A stretch of 64,000 bases of DNA. Source: Dermacentor variabilis. Lineage: Eukaryota > Arthropoda > Arachnida > Ixodida > Ixodidae. Below, piece after piece: positions 1-11,796 of this stretch (positions are counted from its first letter, which is position 1; the number at the start of each line of letters is the position of its first letter). The position numbers were made by a program, and so were the translations under genes. The notes beneath the pieces were generated by a model, which saw only the letters and a list, made by a program, of their open reading frames with translations, was not told the origin of the DNA and did not search any database. The DNA lies in the NCBI RefSeq assembly GCF_050947875.1, contig NC_134573.1, positions 51,944,115-52,008,114 on the forward strand, given 5' to 3'.

Positions 1-17
1 TTTTTTTCTTTCTGTGT

Positions 18-840
18 AATGATCGCACCCCATACTTGTCGCAGCAATATGTCGTGTGCCAAGTCTAGCTAATGATGATCATGCTTAAATTACCATCTGT
101 CGAATAGTGTCAAATGCTACGCGAACGACTCTTGAAGACACACCAGGCGGTCTGGGCGCACCAAACATTGCTAAGCAGATGCCCAATTTCATTCCATTCA
201 TCACTTTCCGCACTCCCATAAGAAAAAAATGTTGCAAGCAAACTTGCCTTGGCTTTATTACTTGTAGGTATCATAATGGTTTTGGCCAACATCAACAAAA
301 AAGGTGCCTTTCGATTCTTTTCGTCCGCACTGGTGATGACGCAACAAATCGCGAGAGGCAACTATAGTGGCCGCATTTACACTAATACGTTAGAAGTGTA
401 ACATATTCATACGCCGACGCTTGTAACACAGCTAAGATATTCGCCCACCCTTAGCGGAAACGTGCCGCATTAGGCTAGTAGTGAAGAAAAATGCCGCAGT
501 TTCCGCAGCATGACCGCCATGTGTTTTTATGTCACTGGCAGTTAAGCGGGCCCATCTGTTTCTGTCCCCTCAAAGTCGACATGGCTACGTTATCGCCGCA
601 TACATGCCGATATCAACAATGTTATTCATTACTGATACCGAAGAAACTGTTTCAATGAACGTAATGTACTCACGAGAAGAATAAAAAATCGCGCTAGGCG
701 CGTTCGGCTTGCTCCGCTGGCGGCCATATATGTTTTGGTGTCCTGCCCTGTTACAGCGCCAGCCACCTGCTTGTTGACCTTTTATCGTCCCGCAGCAAAC
801 ACGGGATGAAAAAAAATTGTTTTCGCGGGAAATTTAACCC
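18..840 (+). repeat. Left long inverted arm
   Basis: Pairs with 1,862-2,668 as a reverse complement. Shared blocks include GTCGTGTGCCAAGTCTAGCT near 51-70, a segment around 130-250 and a segment around 545-680. The arms differ by many substitutions and small indels, so the copy is not recent. Short open frames in it are mirrored in the right arm and look non-coding. Confidence 0.8.
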
Positions 841-1313
841 ACGTAGGGATCGCACCCCTGAATTGGCGTCAATCTTTATTGACAAAATGTGCAACCTTAT
901 GCGAGTAAATACGGTACTACTTAAATCACTGCATTTTCAGATAAAGCGCTAAGCGATAGAAATGACACGATAGCCTGCTTAATGTCTATGCATGCGCTCT
1001 CCGGCACCTCACCTGCACAGAACCGAGTCACTGCCTCTGCTGTCATTTGCAAAAAGGAACCCATATTGGCCCCGAAATAATTTTACTTATAAAAATATCA
1101 TTGGTGAGTATTTGCTTTACGTCACCATATTAAAAAGTAACTATGAACAACATTAAAATAAGAGAAATTTTTGGGTTTGGCTGTGTATTGCACTCTTCAG
1201 CTTTATAATCCAAGGCTAAGAACAGGGAAAGAACATGACAGTTAAAAAATAAAAAAAGAGAGGCTTCATGGATACAGCAAGGTGCACCCCAAGAACATTC
1301 AGACTTTGATGAC

Positions 1314-1667
1314 TTAGTAAGCTTTCTCAGCCTGCTCAACAGCTTGCTCAACACTGGCTGCTGTTTTCTCAGTTGCTGCAGCTGACCTTGCTTTCAATGC
1401 TGTTAGGGCTTTAATTGCTTTGGTGCCTAGCTTTGTTGTTTTTGTTTTGATATGCATCATGTGCTCAAGCAATGAGAGTGTTTGCTTTGCAGAGCTGGCG
1501 TATTCGATGTTGAACGGCCAGTACATAGAAAGCAACACTACTACATCAGAAGTGAAGTCCATTACATGAACACATACATCCTCACACTTCACACACATGG
1601 CCTCAGAAAAGATGGGGCTGTCGCCACTGTAAAGCAATGTGGGGTGGGAAAACTCCTGTCCTGGTGT
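1314..1667 (-). pseudogene. Terminal-exon-like fragment of a multicopy tick protein family
   Basis: Reading the minus strand, an open frame of about 117 codons starts after a plausible splice acceptor (pyrimidine-rich tract, then TTTTGCAG ending at 1,668) and ends at a stop at 1,314-1,316. The translation contains FSHPTLLYSGDSP, then YWPFNIEY followed by a leucine-rich helix and a short Ala/Lys-rich tail. I recall the pattern Y-W-x-F-N-I-E-Y near the C-terminus of multicopy uncharacterised or transposon-associated proteins in ticks and fish; that is memory, not a search. A possible upstream mini-exon lies around 1,755-1,790 (donor GTCAGT after ATGAAG). It sits in the unpaired centre of the long inverted-repeat element, so it may be captured or may be the remnant of its coding gene. 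Function unknown. Confidence 0.35.
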
Positions 1668-1861
1668 CTGCAAAACAAACATATCAATAACATAAAGTCT
1701 TGGTGCTCAAAAACAAATGGGGTTGCTCAGGGACATATTAAAACACTGACCTTCATTTTAGTTAAGGGTTGTCCAAATGAAAACTTAAGCAGTGCAAAAG
1801 ATCAGAAGTGTAAGTTTCTGTTTGAAGTAGGGAAAAATGGTTTGTTATACCGTATTTACTT

Positions 1862-2668
1862 CCATAATGTTTGCGAAAAGAAAACGTTTTTTGATCCCGC
1901 ATTTGCTGCGGGATGACAAGAGGCCAACAAATAGGCGGCTGCCACTGCAACAGTGTGGGACACCAAAATAAAGATGGTGGCTGGCGGACCAAGCCAGAGG
2001 CGCCGAATGCGATTTCTTTTTCTTCTCGTGAGTACATTACGTGCATTGACACAGTTTCTTCCGTTTCAGTAATGCATAATATCGTTATATCGTCAAGTTT
2101 GCGGCAATAACGTAGCCATGACCATTTTGAGGGGACAGAAACAGAGATGGGCGCGCTTAGCTGCCAGTGACAGAAACACATGGTGGGCACGCTGTGGAAA
2201 CTGCGGCATTTGTCTTCACTACTATCTTGATACGGCATGCTTCCACGATGGGTGGGCGAATATCTTAGCAGTGTTACAAGCGTCGGCATATGAATAGGGT
2301 GCACTTCTAACGTGTCAGTGTAAACGTGGCTACTATCGTTGCCACTCGCGATTTGCTGCGTGCCCACGAGGTGAGAAGAATTGAAAACACCTGTTTTGTT
2401 GTTGTTGCCCACAACCTATATAAAATCTATAAATAATAAAGCCAAGGCGAGTTTTGTTGTAGCTTCTTTTTCATGGAAGTACGGAAACCGATGAAAGGAA
2501 CGAAATGGGGCATCTGCTTAACAATGTTCGGCCGTGCAAACTGCTTGGTATGTCTTGAAGAGTCGTGCGCGTAGCATTCGACAACATTCGACAGATGGCA
2601 ACCACGATCATCATTAGCTAGACTTGGCACACGACATATCGCTGTGGAAAGTTTGAGGTGCGATAATT
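1862..2668 (-). repeat. Right long inverted arm
   Basis: Reverse-complement partner of 18-840. The inner ends differ: the left arm has an extra stretch near 840-905 before both arms reach a shared AGTAAATACGGTA block (about 907-920 on plus; 1,847-1,862 on minus). That block recurs, diverged, outside the right arm near 2,745-2,760. Confidence 0.8.
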
Positions 2669-5600
2669 ACCTACGAAAGGAACAAAATCAAACTTTGACG
2701 ACAAAATTCATGGCTGTGATGAAATGCGAGTGGATCATTATGCAAGTAGAATACGGTATTACAAGAAATTAGGACAGAACAGTTCTAAGCATTTACTTCG
2801 AAAGCCGAAGTGCCCATATTAGTGTGCTACAACAAATGCAATAGGCTCGAGTTCAATTTTTATAACTTAATTTTGCAAGATCATATGTGCATCCATGGAT
2901 GATTGCACAAGATATAATTCCTTTGATAATGCTTACTAGGTAGAGAAGATTAATGGTTTCCCTGGTTACTTTCTATGTTTTCAAAGCCCATTAAACGGTC
3001 ACACTAATAATCTGAGTAAATAGAACGCTATAGATAAAGTGCCTGTGCACGATTAAAAATTACTTGATAGTTCTTATGCCTTAATAATTAACTTTAACAA
3101 AATTAGGCAATTTCAACTTAAGGCTATACTTCAATTATTTACCTTAGTGGTTTTCTATCTCCCAAATTTCCCCACAGTTGTACATCATTTTTATGGCCCT
3201 ATGTGGACACTATGTACTTAGTCATGCAGACAGCTCAAAGTTCAAATCATTTTTGTGAACATGTCATCCCCTCGCTCATTGACAAGAAATGGTAGAACCA
3301 TCAGGGCGCCCACGACTCTTGCATCTGAAGAGAAAATGACACCAGTGAAAGTGCTGCAGTTGCTCACCAATTTCGCTACTTGTAATTATTTAGTAAATTA
3401 GCAAGTGAAACAAAACTGCAAGCAGTAACAGTTTATAAGGTTCGTACAGTCATACAGGAGTACACTTCAGGAATCTCGGTGGCACAATCCAGTACTAAAT
3501 GGGCAGTGAACGAATAGTAACTGCATATAGCTGTCTACAATAAGGATATTTGCAAGTAGTATTATTTAGCCATTTGATGTATGGTGCTTACTTCTGGAAG
3601 TGTACTGCAGGTGGTTCAAACATAAATAAAGGGAACGAAGGGGTCTGACTTTGATAATAAAGACTGTATAAAGCCACCAAATATCTAGGCCAAGGAAAGC
3701 ACAGGGAAATATAAATATGATTTTATTGGAATGCACAAATAATTAAGAAAATGGAAAAGAAAAAAAAAACTACTTGCCACGTCATCAGACTTACACATGC
3801 GTGCTACATCAATTAAGCTACGATGGAGGCTATTTTCTTCTATTCACCTCGCTCAGCATCTATGTACGTTTGTTAGATATGACCTTGGGAGTGTTAACTA
3901 ACACCGCCCTTGGTAATGGTAATGGTAACACCGCCCTTGGTAACCGTGAAACATGTTTGTTGAAGCGTAGGCATTCTATGGTCGGATCGAACATGAAAAC
4001 CGGCCTTATTCATTTCACATTGCTCTTTGTTTTTCTTGTCTTAGGCAAACTTTAGCAATACCTATGTATTTCAAAGGCACAAAATACAGACACTGATCCA
4101 AATCAATGATGTGATTCAAATGATACAAATTACCGTAGTTTTCATAGAAATATGTAATGCTAATTTTAGAAAGCGTAAGGATAGGGCTAGTTCATACGAA
4201 CACATCAGCTAGTTTTTTGTAATATTCAGGCAGACATAGCACTGAGGACATGGATTATGTGAGGACGCATAGAAAAAGTGTTACATCAGAATGTGTCGTT
4301 TTCTTGTGTGCGTTCAATTTGTGTCCTTAGCACTATTCCTATGTGAGTACGGGGCTAGCATGCTATATATGTTGAGGTGAAATGCATTATTAAGCTACCA
4401 TAACGAACAATGAATGGTATCATGTCTGTCCTTTCTGCCATGCTGCCTCGTGACTCAGCAGTGCATTTCACTTCAATGCTATGTAAACAAGCAATTGAGA
4501 GTGAATCTTATGCTGCTTACCATACTGCAGCTATAATGCACTCTACGGTTTCTTAGCCGTCAGCAGAAGCTATTGAATGGGAATAGTTTTTATGTTCAAA
4601 TAGCTTTGTGGCTTCCTTAACTAAAGCTGAAATATAGTTCATGAGCAACACAAAACTTTATGCCTTCAGCCATGACTGTGTGTGGCCTCAATATACAGAA
4701 AATTTTCTGCAAATACAAAGCAAACTCAGAAGTCTCAGCCTGTAGGATGATATTCAAGTGACGTCAGACCAGTCATCACCATTACACAAAAAGTTGAATA
4801 TGAAATTTATTAGTTTAGATGCATTATTTAACTAAAATAAAATAAAATTGTTAGAGAACTAGGTGACACTGTTATTATTCTAAGGTCCTTCTAATGGAAA
4901 CAAAAACACTAAATAACAGCAATGATACCAGCAGCACTTCTCCCTTTTGTGAAACATGGTGTTATGTTTTAAGATACTGTTGTTTTGCATTATTTGCCTT
5001 ACAGTGATTATGCGTTTAGCATTAGTAGAAGCTTACATTCATATTCAGTGTCATATTCAATATTAGTAACTTAATGGTTATCAGGATATTTTAGAGCTAC
5101 ACGCTGCAGTATACTTAGTGCTCACAGGATTTTACAGGAGCAGCTCTGAGGCAGTTGACTGCTATGCAGCAACAAGTGGAAAAAACAGTGAAGTTTCAAT
5201 AAATTAGGAGATTTAAGCCGCCACAGGACAGAAAAATAGGTAGAGCAGACAGTAATGGTGACAATTTCTTGGGTCGAACTGTGGTCACATACAGTAACCC
5301 AGCAAAGATCAGAGTGAGAATCATAGTTTTTGCTAGCAGTTCTTTTAAATTACACGTTTGCATTTCTCAATGTACTTTATCATAAAGGTAGAATGCGAAG
5401 AAGCCTTGTGTACTGTAGTAGAATTAATTATTTTTAGACGGATAACCTAAAGGTAAAGAGCATGTTCGGATATATGTTTCTTTGGTGTTGACTTTTGCTT
5501 ATAGAAGGCTCAGGTAATAGTTTCCCATTAGCACTACAGCTATAATTAATATAGATGAACTAACCAGCCATGATAATTCAAGATAAAAATTACCGATGAG

Positions 5601-6679
5601 GCAAAGAAATTTCACAATACAAACTGTAAAGTGCGGGTCAATTAGGTACACTCACCTCCTTTTCCAGCTTTAAAGCTGTATAGAGGTCTCATGCCCTCTT
5701 GTTCTATGTTTGCTCTCCTAGCACCTGTGGTCCTGTTCATGGCGTTCTCCATTTTGTCCATGTCGGGGTTTCCCTTCTTGAGTCCTTTTTTCATAAAATT
5801 TGTTGTCTCGGAGATGAAGACCTCATCTACTACAAATGCTTACTTCACAGCAGTCCGAAAGTGCGAGATACCAGAGACAGTATAACAAAGCTATGTTTTC
5901 TAACATTCGGAAAATTAAAGGCAAGGATAAAAAAATTTACCATAGTTATGCATCAGCAACATATACACTGCATGTTATCATTTAAAAGACCTTCCTCTAC
6001 TTCTAGAACGTGAGTAAAGTCACCCAGTCATTTTGTACTACTACTGTATATACACAAGAAAAATAGTATTCATCTGCATAAAACAGGAAACTTAAAGGTT
6101 TTTCAAAGTATTTGTCTGTTATCACACCCAAAGGCCTCTATGGGTGCTAAAAAGGGGATGGATAAATGACTTGAAAGCAATCATTTATGAAAAGAAATCA
6201 AGAAAATGCAAATAAATAAAAGAATCCCAGCGTATTCACCCAAGATAAATCAATAACTGACAACACCAACACAGGGTTAGTGTGGAGAGACAGTAGGCAG
6301 AACACATTTAAATGTACATGGCTTCAATTCGCTGGAATTTGAGACAACTGTCTCCCAATAATGAGGCTCACTGCTGTGAACTTATAGCCTAATGTCTTGC
6401 CATGTCACATTTTCACATGAAATGTGCAGAATGTTTCTATTATACATGAATGAAATGCAAGCTGTGAATCTATGGCGGAATGGCATTGAGCTACTGCCTA
6501 CTAAACAATCTGCGTAAATGTGAGTGACAGCATCAGTAACAGGACTACGCTGCTGCTTTGCAGGGAGTCACACCATCTCAGTAACATCAAGAGCGAGTTG
6601 CGCGCTTGACAGAGATGAGCCAAAGTTCTAAATAAGGGTCAGAATTATGTAGTAATCTTTACCGATCAAATAACAGCCA
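2669..6679. other. No supported gene (intergenic or intronic)
   Basis: AT-rich sequence with only short open frames (the longest about 100 codons) that show no motif. A small tandem duplication built on ACCGCCCTTGGTAA lies at about 3,902-3,945. I see no transposon protein, SINE head or inverted repeat here. Confidence 0.5.
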
Positions 6680-6690
6680 CTATCTTCTGT
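6680..6690 (+). repeat. Left TSD of truncated LINE
   Basis: CTATCTTCTGT, repeated exactly at 8,916-8,926. The two copies bracket the non-LTR element and fix its ends. Confidence 0.85.
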
Positions 6691-8729
6691 GTCCTGCATC
6701 CCATCTCGCTGATGTCCTGCGTGGGCAAGGTGCTGGAGCACGTGGTCGCCAACCGGTAGCAGGAATACCTAGAGAAGGAAGGCCTCTATCCTGACACGAT
6801 GATCGGCTTCCGGCGCAGACTCAGCACACAAGATGCCATGTTACAACTTAAACAAGAAATCGTCGACAACAAGACACAAGACAGCAAAGTAATTCTGAGT
6901 CTCGATATACAAAGTGCATTCGACAAAGTCAAACACTCAGCCATATTAGGACAAGTATCAAGACTCAACATGGGGGTAACGAGCTACAATTATATTCAAG
7001 ACTTCTTGACCAACCGCACGGTAGAACTGTACACCGGCGACCTCAAGCTCCCCGAACACAAGCTCGGCAGTACGGGTACTCCACAGGGTTCGGTCATATC
7101 GCCGTTGCTCTTTAACCTCGTCATGATCGGGGTAGCGAGGGCAGTAGCGGGGACCGGCGTCCGGCATACGATCTACACCGACGACATTACCCTGTGGGCG
7201 GCCGGCGGCACCGACGCCAGCATCGAGCAACAGCTGCAAGCGGCGGTTACCGCCATCGAGCAGCACCTTGATGGCACAGGCCTAATTTGCTCGCCTGCCA
7301 AATCCAAGCTGTTCGTCGTCACACCGCGTCGACCGGGACGGAAGCGCGCTCGTATTCGGGAGTGTGATCACATCGAAATTGTGACTGCATCGGGGCAACG
7401 CATCCCCGAAGTTCCCAAGGTCAGGGTCCTGGGCCTGCTGCTCAACAAGAGCGGCCGCAACGACGAGACCATCAACAAGCTTACCACCAAGGCAATGGAC
7501 ACCATCCGGCTCATACATCGAGCCTCTACACGATGGGCGGGCATGCGTGAAGACAATCTCGTGCGCCTTGTTCAGTCGTTCGTGATCAGTCACATCGCCT
7601 ACGTTGCGGCCTACCTTAACTGGCACGTCACTGACAGGACCAAGATCAACACGCTGATCAGACGGGCTTACAAGACGGCGCTGGGTTTAATGGAGACCAC
7701 GAGTACGGCTCGGCTTTTGCAGCTCGGCGTCCATAACACCCTAGAAGAAATAGCCGAGGCGCAGCTCACCGCGCAATTCGAGCGCCTCTCTACCACCAAG
7801 AGGGGTCGCAGTATCCTGACGTCCCTGGGTTACAACCCCCATGCACCCAGCCGGCAACCGTGCGAGATCGCAGATGAGGCGCGGGCCCACATTTACGTGG
7901 ACCCCATCCCGAAGAACATTCATCCAGCATACAACCAAGAACGGCGGCAGGCGCGGGTCAAGGCCCTCACCGAGCAACACGCCCAAGACCCGCAGGCCTG
8001 TACGTGGACGCCGCGGAATACAAGCGTGAAGGCTTCGTGGCAGTGGTCGTTGCGGCGGCTAACGGCACCAAGACAACGGCAGCGAGTGTGCGGTGCACGA
8101 ACGCCCCAGACGCCGAGGAGGTTGCCATCGCTCTGGCGACCACTTAGGCCGAGTGTCGCACCGTGCTCAGCGACTTGAGGAATGCCGTGCGCAACTTTGC
8201 CAAGGGGCGAATATGCGCACCGGCGGCCGGCATCATCGGCAAGCTCCAACTTCAAGACCGCGGCAGCACCGTCCGTATCAAGTGGTTCCCGGCGCCCGCC
8301 GGCGAGTGTGCATCCTCACCGAACCACAACGAGACGGCCCATTCGGCGGCGCGAGCGCTTACCTTCCGCGCCCCCGAGAATGACCTTTCCGTGTGGTGGT
8401 TCGAAACCAAGGACAGATTGACTAGTTATGCCGAAGTAACCAAGTGTTACCGCTTAGCTCGACGGACAATGCTGCCTCCCCACCCGGCACTCAGTCGGAA
8501 GGAGGGCGTAATCCTAAGACAAATACAGACCGCGTCACTCCTCGCCCCCGCAAAGCTGCACGTGCTTCACCCAGAGCTCTATCCGAGTGGGCTGTGCGGT
8601 GTTTCTGCAGCGGGTCCGGCGAACCAATGGCACATCATGTGGGACTGTACCAGGTTCCCGACGGCAGCTACCTCCAGGACTTACCCGTCAGAACTTCAAA
8701 GTGCACTGCAGTCTGCAGACAAGGACTAA
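6691..8729 (+). pseudogene. LINE ORF2 fragment: reverse transcriptase and RNase H
   Basis: The frame is open from 6,691 apart from a TAG at 6,757-6,759. RT motif A is DIQSAFDKV, motif B is GTPQGSVISP, and the catalytic box reads YTDD rather than the usual YADD, keeping both aspartates. A frameshift near 7,995 moves the protein to another frame, where RNase H appears (YVDAAEY; an E in DAEEVAIAL; SD in LSDLRN). A TAG lies near 8,146. An RNase H C-terminal NHNETAHSAARA segment follows, then an eroded cysteine region. The frame ends at 8,729. With the endonuclease missing and two stops plus a frameshift, the copy cannot make a working protein. Confidence 0.88.
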
Positions 8730-8915
8730 CAACTATGGGCCGAGCAGGCCCGGAGTGCGCTCGAAAACCACAAGCCTCATGACTCACTACAAACGGGCCC
8801 AACTGGGCTAGTGCAGAGCAGGGTATAACCCCTGGTCGACGCTTGGCCAGCGTCACGACTCGTTAAATCGTCGTTTGCTGGCACTTTATTAAAGTTATTG
8901 TTATCCCATCCTATC
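6691..8915 (+). mobile_element. 5'-truncated I-group non-LTR retrotransposon (LINE)
   Basis: A 2,225-bp insertion bounded by an 11-bp TSD. It begins abruptly within the reverse transcriptase (RT) reading frame and runs through RNase H and a C-terminal domain to a 3' end of ATCCT repeats (about 8,905-8,920). 5' truncation and variable-length TSDs are typical of target-primed reverse transcription. The GC-rich coding part contrasts with AT-rich flanks. It is related to the full-length element at 12,958-18,909 (same RT, RNase H and domain order) but clearly a different subfamily. Confidence 0.9.
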
Positions 8916-8926
8916 CTATCTTCTGT
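8916..8926 (+). repeat. Right TSD of truncated LINE
   Basis: Second copy of CTATCTTCTGT immediately after the ATCCT-type tail. Confidence 0.85.
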
Positions 8927-10858
8927 CAACTTAACAACGCCACAAAAGATAGCGAATTATAGTGGCCGCAGGCAACTCAGTGTTGTGGCATACCACATCT
9001 TGCGATTGCCACACAACACATGATCCTTACGTATTATTTGCACTTTCCTTTTGCAGCAAGCGATTATAGTACTAAAGTACTACAGCACACTTGCAATGCA
9101 GAAATATTTCTCCATAGTAGGATCAAGACCACATAATAAAACAGACACGGCAGCCACAGAGTAGATGAAGTGTATTCTGCGGTACCGTAAAGTGATGAAG
9201 GTTTATTCTTGGTACTACTGAGTGATTTTCATTCTACCTACTTCCTGCTTCGTGGTCTCACAAAGACTGGAATGATCAACACATTGCAACAAGAGTCGCT
9301 AGAGTTATACGTTCACATTCGCTGGAAGCACTTAATTTGTTTACCCCTTTATTGACTGCACATAAAAGTACAAAAAAAAATTATTTTATTTGTAAATGTG
9401 CAAAATACATCGAGAATAAGCATAATCAACGAAAAGAAGTAATATTTTGCAGAAATTCCTTTAGCAATATGGGGAATAAAACTGGAAGTGGGCTTCTCCC
9501 CAAGATACATATGACTGGCTGCGTTTGAAATTTTTACAGAGTGCTCTTCGCATATGCGTTCTATAGGTGTACATTTCTTCGAATTGTGTGTCTGACATCG
9601 CCGAAGATATCATACCCGTCTGTCTCCTCTGACCGTGCTTTCAAAAGAAAGCGAGTCGCATGTCTAACTTGCTTCCCATCCTGTGTTCCTGCTGTAAACC
9701 AACAAATGACACTTGCTGTCAGTCATTCAGTGTTGGTTCAAGATATTTAACCAGAAACGTGTTACTGAATGCCAAAGATCAGCAAGAAACAAATATTTTT
9801 GGTATACTGTATACAGCATTCATCAAAAAAGGGTTTAAACAACTCAAGTGTCAGAGTAGCATAGCCACCAACCTTTTACTACATCTTAGCATGTATTTCA
9901 ATATATATAACAGTATGACGCTCTATTACTGGTCTAGAAATGCATCTACGACTACATGTTGAACCAATGTTTCATTCCAGGTTCAAGGTGGCAATGCGAT
10001 ATGACATCTTGCTCATTTATTCACCTAGAAAATCGCCGATAACAGTATTACATATATAGCTGCCACAGCCTCATTGCATATTTGCATTTGTTAAAGTAAA
10101 AATGTAAATGATATGAACAAGTACATCAAGAGAAGCAACTAAATGTTTCAACTAAGTCACATAACGAAGAAGGGAGAGTCAGTTAATCTAATCAATAAAA
10201 TATGCATGCAAACGTGCAGATTATCACCTGCCTTCGATATCCAGATGTTGAGCAACTGCCAGAACTTTCGCCCGCCTTTCCTGCCTTCGCTTTTGCTTTC
10301 TTCCGCATCGATGTCAGCGCATCCTGGCGGCATTCGCTTTGGTATATTTTTGCATTTGTTCCTTAGGCTCATATACCACGTGAACTGGAATTAAATGAAA
10401 GCAATTGACTTTACATGCCCAGAAAACAGTTCAATGACTTATGAAAGGTTATGAAAGAAACTGCAACGACAGTACAGAATCAAGCATCGAATTGCCCTTA
10501 TCTTAGCTTGCTTTTTGCAATGTTTTATTCACGTTCCAAAATGTACCAACTGAGCTATTTTAGCCCACCTTTAAACACAATAGCTGATAATTAGTATTGG
10601 TATTGGTCAAAACTTTAATGCATGAAAACGGCTACAAGTAACAAATTATATTTAAACAAATATATATTAAGCAGAGCATGCAACTTGCCTACCACATGCA
10701 GAGCTGCTGTTGGCACCTTCATATTTAGTTAAGCTGCAAAGCTTTAAAACCGCCACATCTCTACTCAATCAGAAGCACACAAACCGGAACAGCTGTAAGC
10801 AAGGATTGTCATAAACTTACAAAGTACTAAGGAAGGCTTTGGCAGCACGCTTAACGTA
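8927..10858. other. No supported gene
   Basis: AT-rich. Short open frames at 9,337-9,962 and 10,143-10,394 have no recognisable motif, no neighbouring splice signals I can defend and low-complexity translations. Nothing else seen. Confidence 0.5.
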
Positions 10859-11024
10859 AAGAAAATAATATGGGATTTTACGTGCCAAAAACATTCTCTG
10901 ATTAAGAGGCATGCCGTAATGGGGGACTCCGGAAATTTGGACCACCTGGGGTTCTTTAATGTGCACCTAAATCTAAGTAAACAGGTGTTTTTGCATTACA
11001 CCTTCATCAAAATACGGCCGCCGT
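10859..11024 (-). mobile_element. Ruka-type SINE, head-truncated
   Basis: On the minus strand this matches the SINE at 29,710-29,955: the tail end of the tRNA-like head (GGCCACGGCGGCCG), a body containing TTTAGGTGCAC, AAAGAACCCCAGGTGGTC and TTTTGGCACGTAAAA, then an A/T-rich 3' end at 10,859. The first ~50 bases, including the A and B boxes of the tRNA-like promoter, are missing, so the copy should be transcriptionally dead. Confidence 0.8.
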
Positions 11025-11288
11025 GGCCAGGATATGCGCAAAATATAAAAGAGCAAAAGAAATCAAAATGAAGGAAAGTTATGAGAAAACGCTCTTACAT
11101 GGCCAGAGTCCGATGTGTCCATCCGTGCTGGGTACTGGTTTACGATGTTGCTTGCAGCAACATTGTACAGTTTATTTAGGTAACTGATGTTTATCTTCTA
11201 CATAATACATAAGCATAAGCCTTCTACATAAAACAACACACAAAAAATAAAAGATGCAACAGCACTGTAGTGCAACAATTTCCATGAA

Positions 11289-11301
11289 ATAATATCAAAC
11301 A
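11289..11301 (+). repeat. Left copy of 13-bp direct repeat (TSD candidate)
   Basis: ATAATATCAAACA recurs exactly at 11,476-11,488, on the two sides of the hairpin insert. Confidence 0.7.
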
Positions 11302-11477
11302 CAATGTGTTGGCGGGCTAGTTGGTGCGGATCCATAAATACTTCGTTTAGCGCAAAACAACGGACACAAGAAAAGGCGACAGGACAAGGCGCTACTCTCA
11401 AGTCGAGAGTTGAGAGTAGCGCCTTGTCCTGTCGCCTTTTCTTGTGTCCGTTGTTTTGCGCTAAACGAAGTATTTAT
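11302..11477. mobile_element. Perfect 68-bp-arm hairpin insert (foldback family)
   Basis: Bases 11,334-11,401 and 11,410-11,477 are exact reverse complements by eye, separated by 8 nt. A 32-nt asymmetric lead precedes the first arm. The arms contain CGCAAAACAACGGACACAAG and a GGCGACAGGACAAGGCGC block. The 13-bp flanking direct repeat suggests insertion as a unit. A diverged relative with shorter arms lies at 41,898-41,970. No protein is encoded; the open frame at 11,304-11,492 simply reads across the hairpin. Confidence 0.75.
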
Positions 11478-11488
11478 AATATCAAACA
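11476..11488 (+). repeat. Right copy of 13-bp direct repeat
   Basis: Second ATAATATCAAACA. It overlaps the last two bases of the hairpin arm. Confidence 0.7.
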
Positions 11489-11796
11489 GTAGAACAGCGC
11501 TTCATCACATGGGTGAACTTAAGTAAACTGCACCATGAAAGCATTAGGTGTGTGACGAGAACGAGGTTAGAGCATTGATCGGATGGATTTTACAAAGGAC
11601 AGAGGTAACATTTAATCCTTTTTTCCTGTAATAGCCAAGATACACTGATAATCATGACCAGAGTTCAGAAACTTTTAAAATACTTTCACCAAATAAGATC
11701 TTATGAAATGCTTTAATTAATATTTAAAATGACCTATTACTAAAACATGCACACAAGGGAAAATCAATCACGAATACAAGCTTGAAAGAGCATCTC

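Larger units (their letters stand above)
18..2668. mobile_element. DNA element or foldback with ~800-bp inverted arms
   Basis: Bases 18-840 and 1,862-2,668 are diverged reverse complements, separated by about 1 kb of unique sequence. The outermost match pairs AATGATCGCACC at 18-29 with GGTGCGATAATT at 2,657-2,668, so the left terminus lies almost at the window edge. Such long terminal inverted repeats occur in foldback and some Mutator-like DNA transposons. No transposase is visible and no TSD can be checked because the left flank is missing. The inner segment carries a minus-strand exon-like fragment (1,314-1,667). The alternative is a locally inverted duplication of one repeat. The inverted structure is certain; the class is not. 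Confidence 0.6.
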
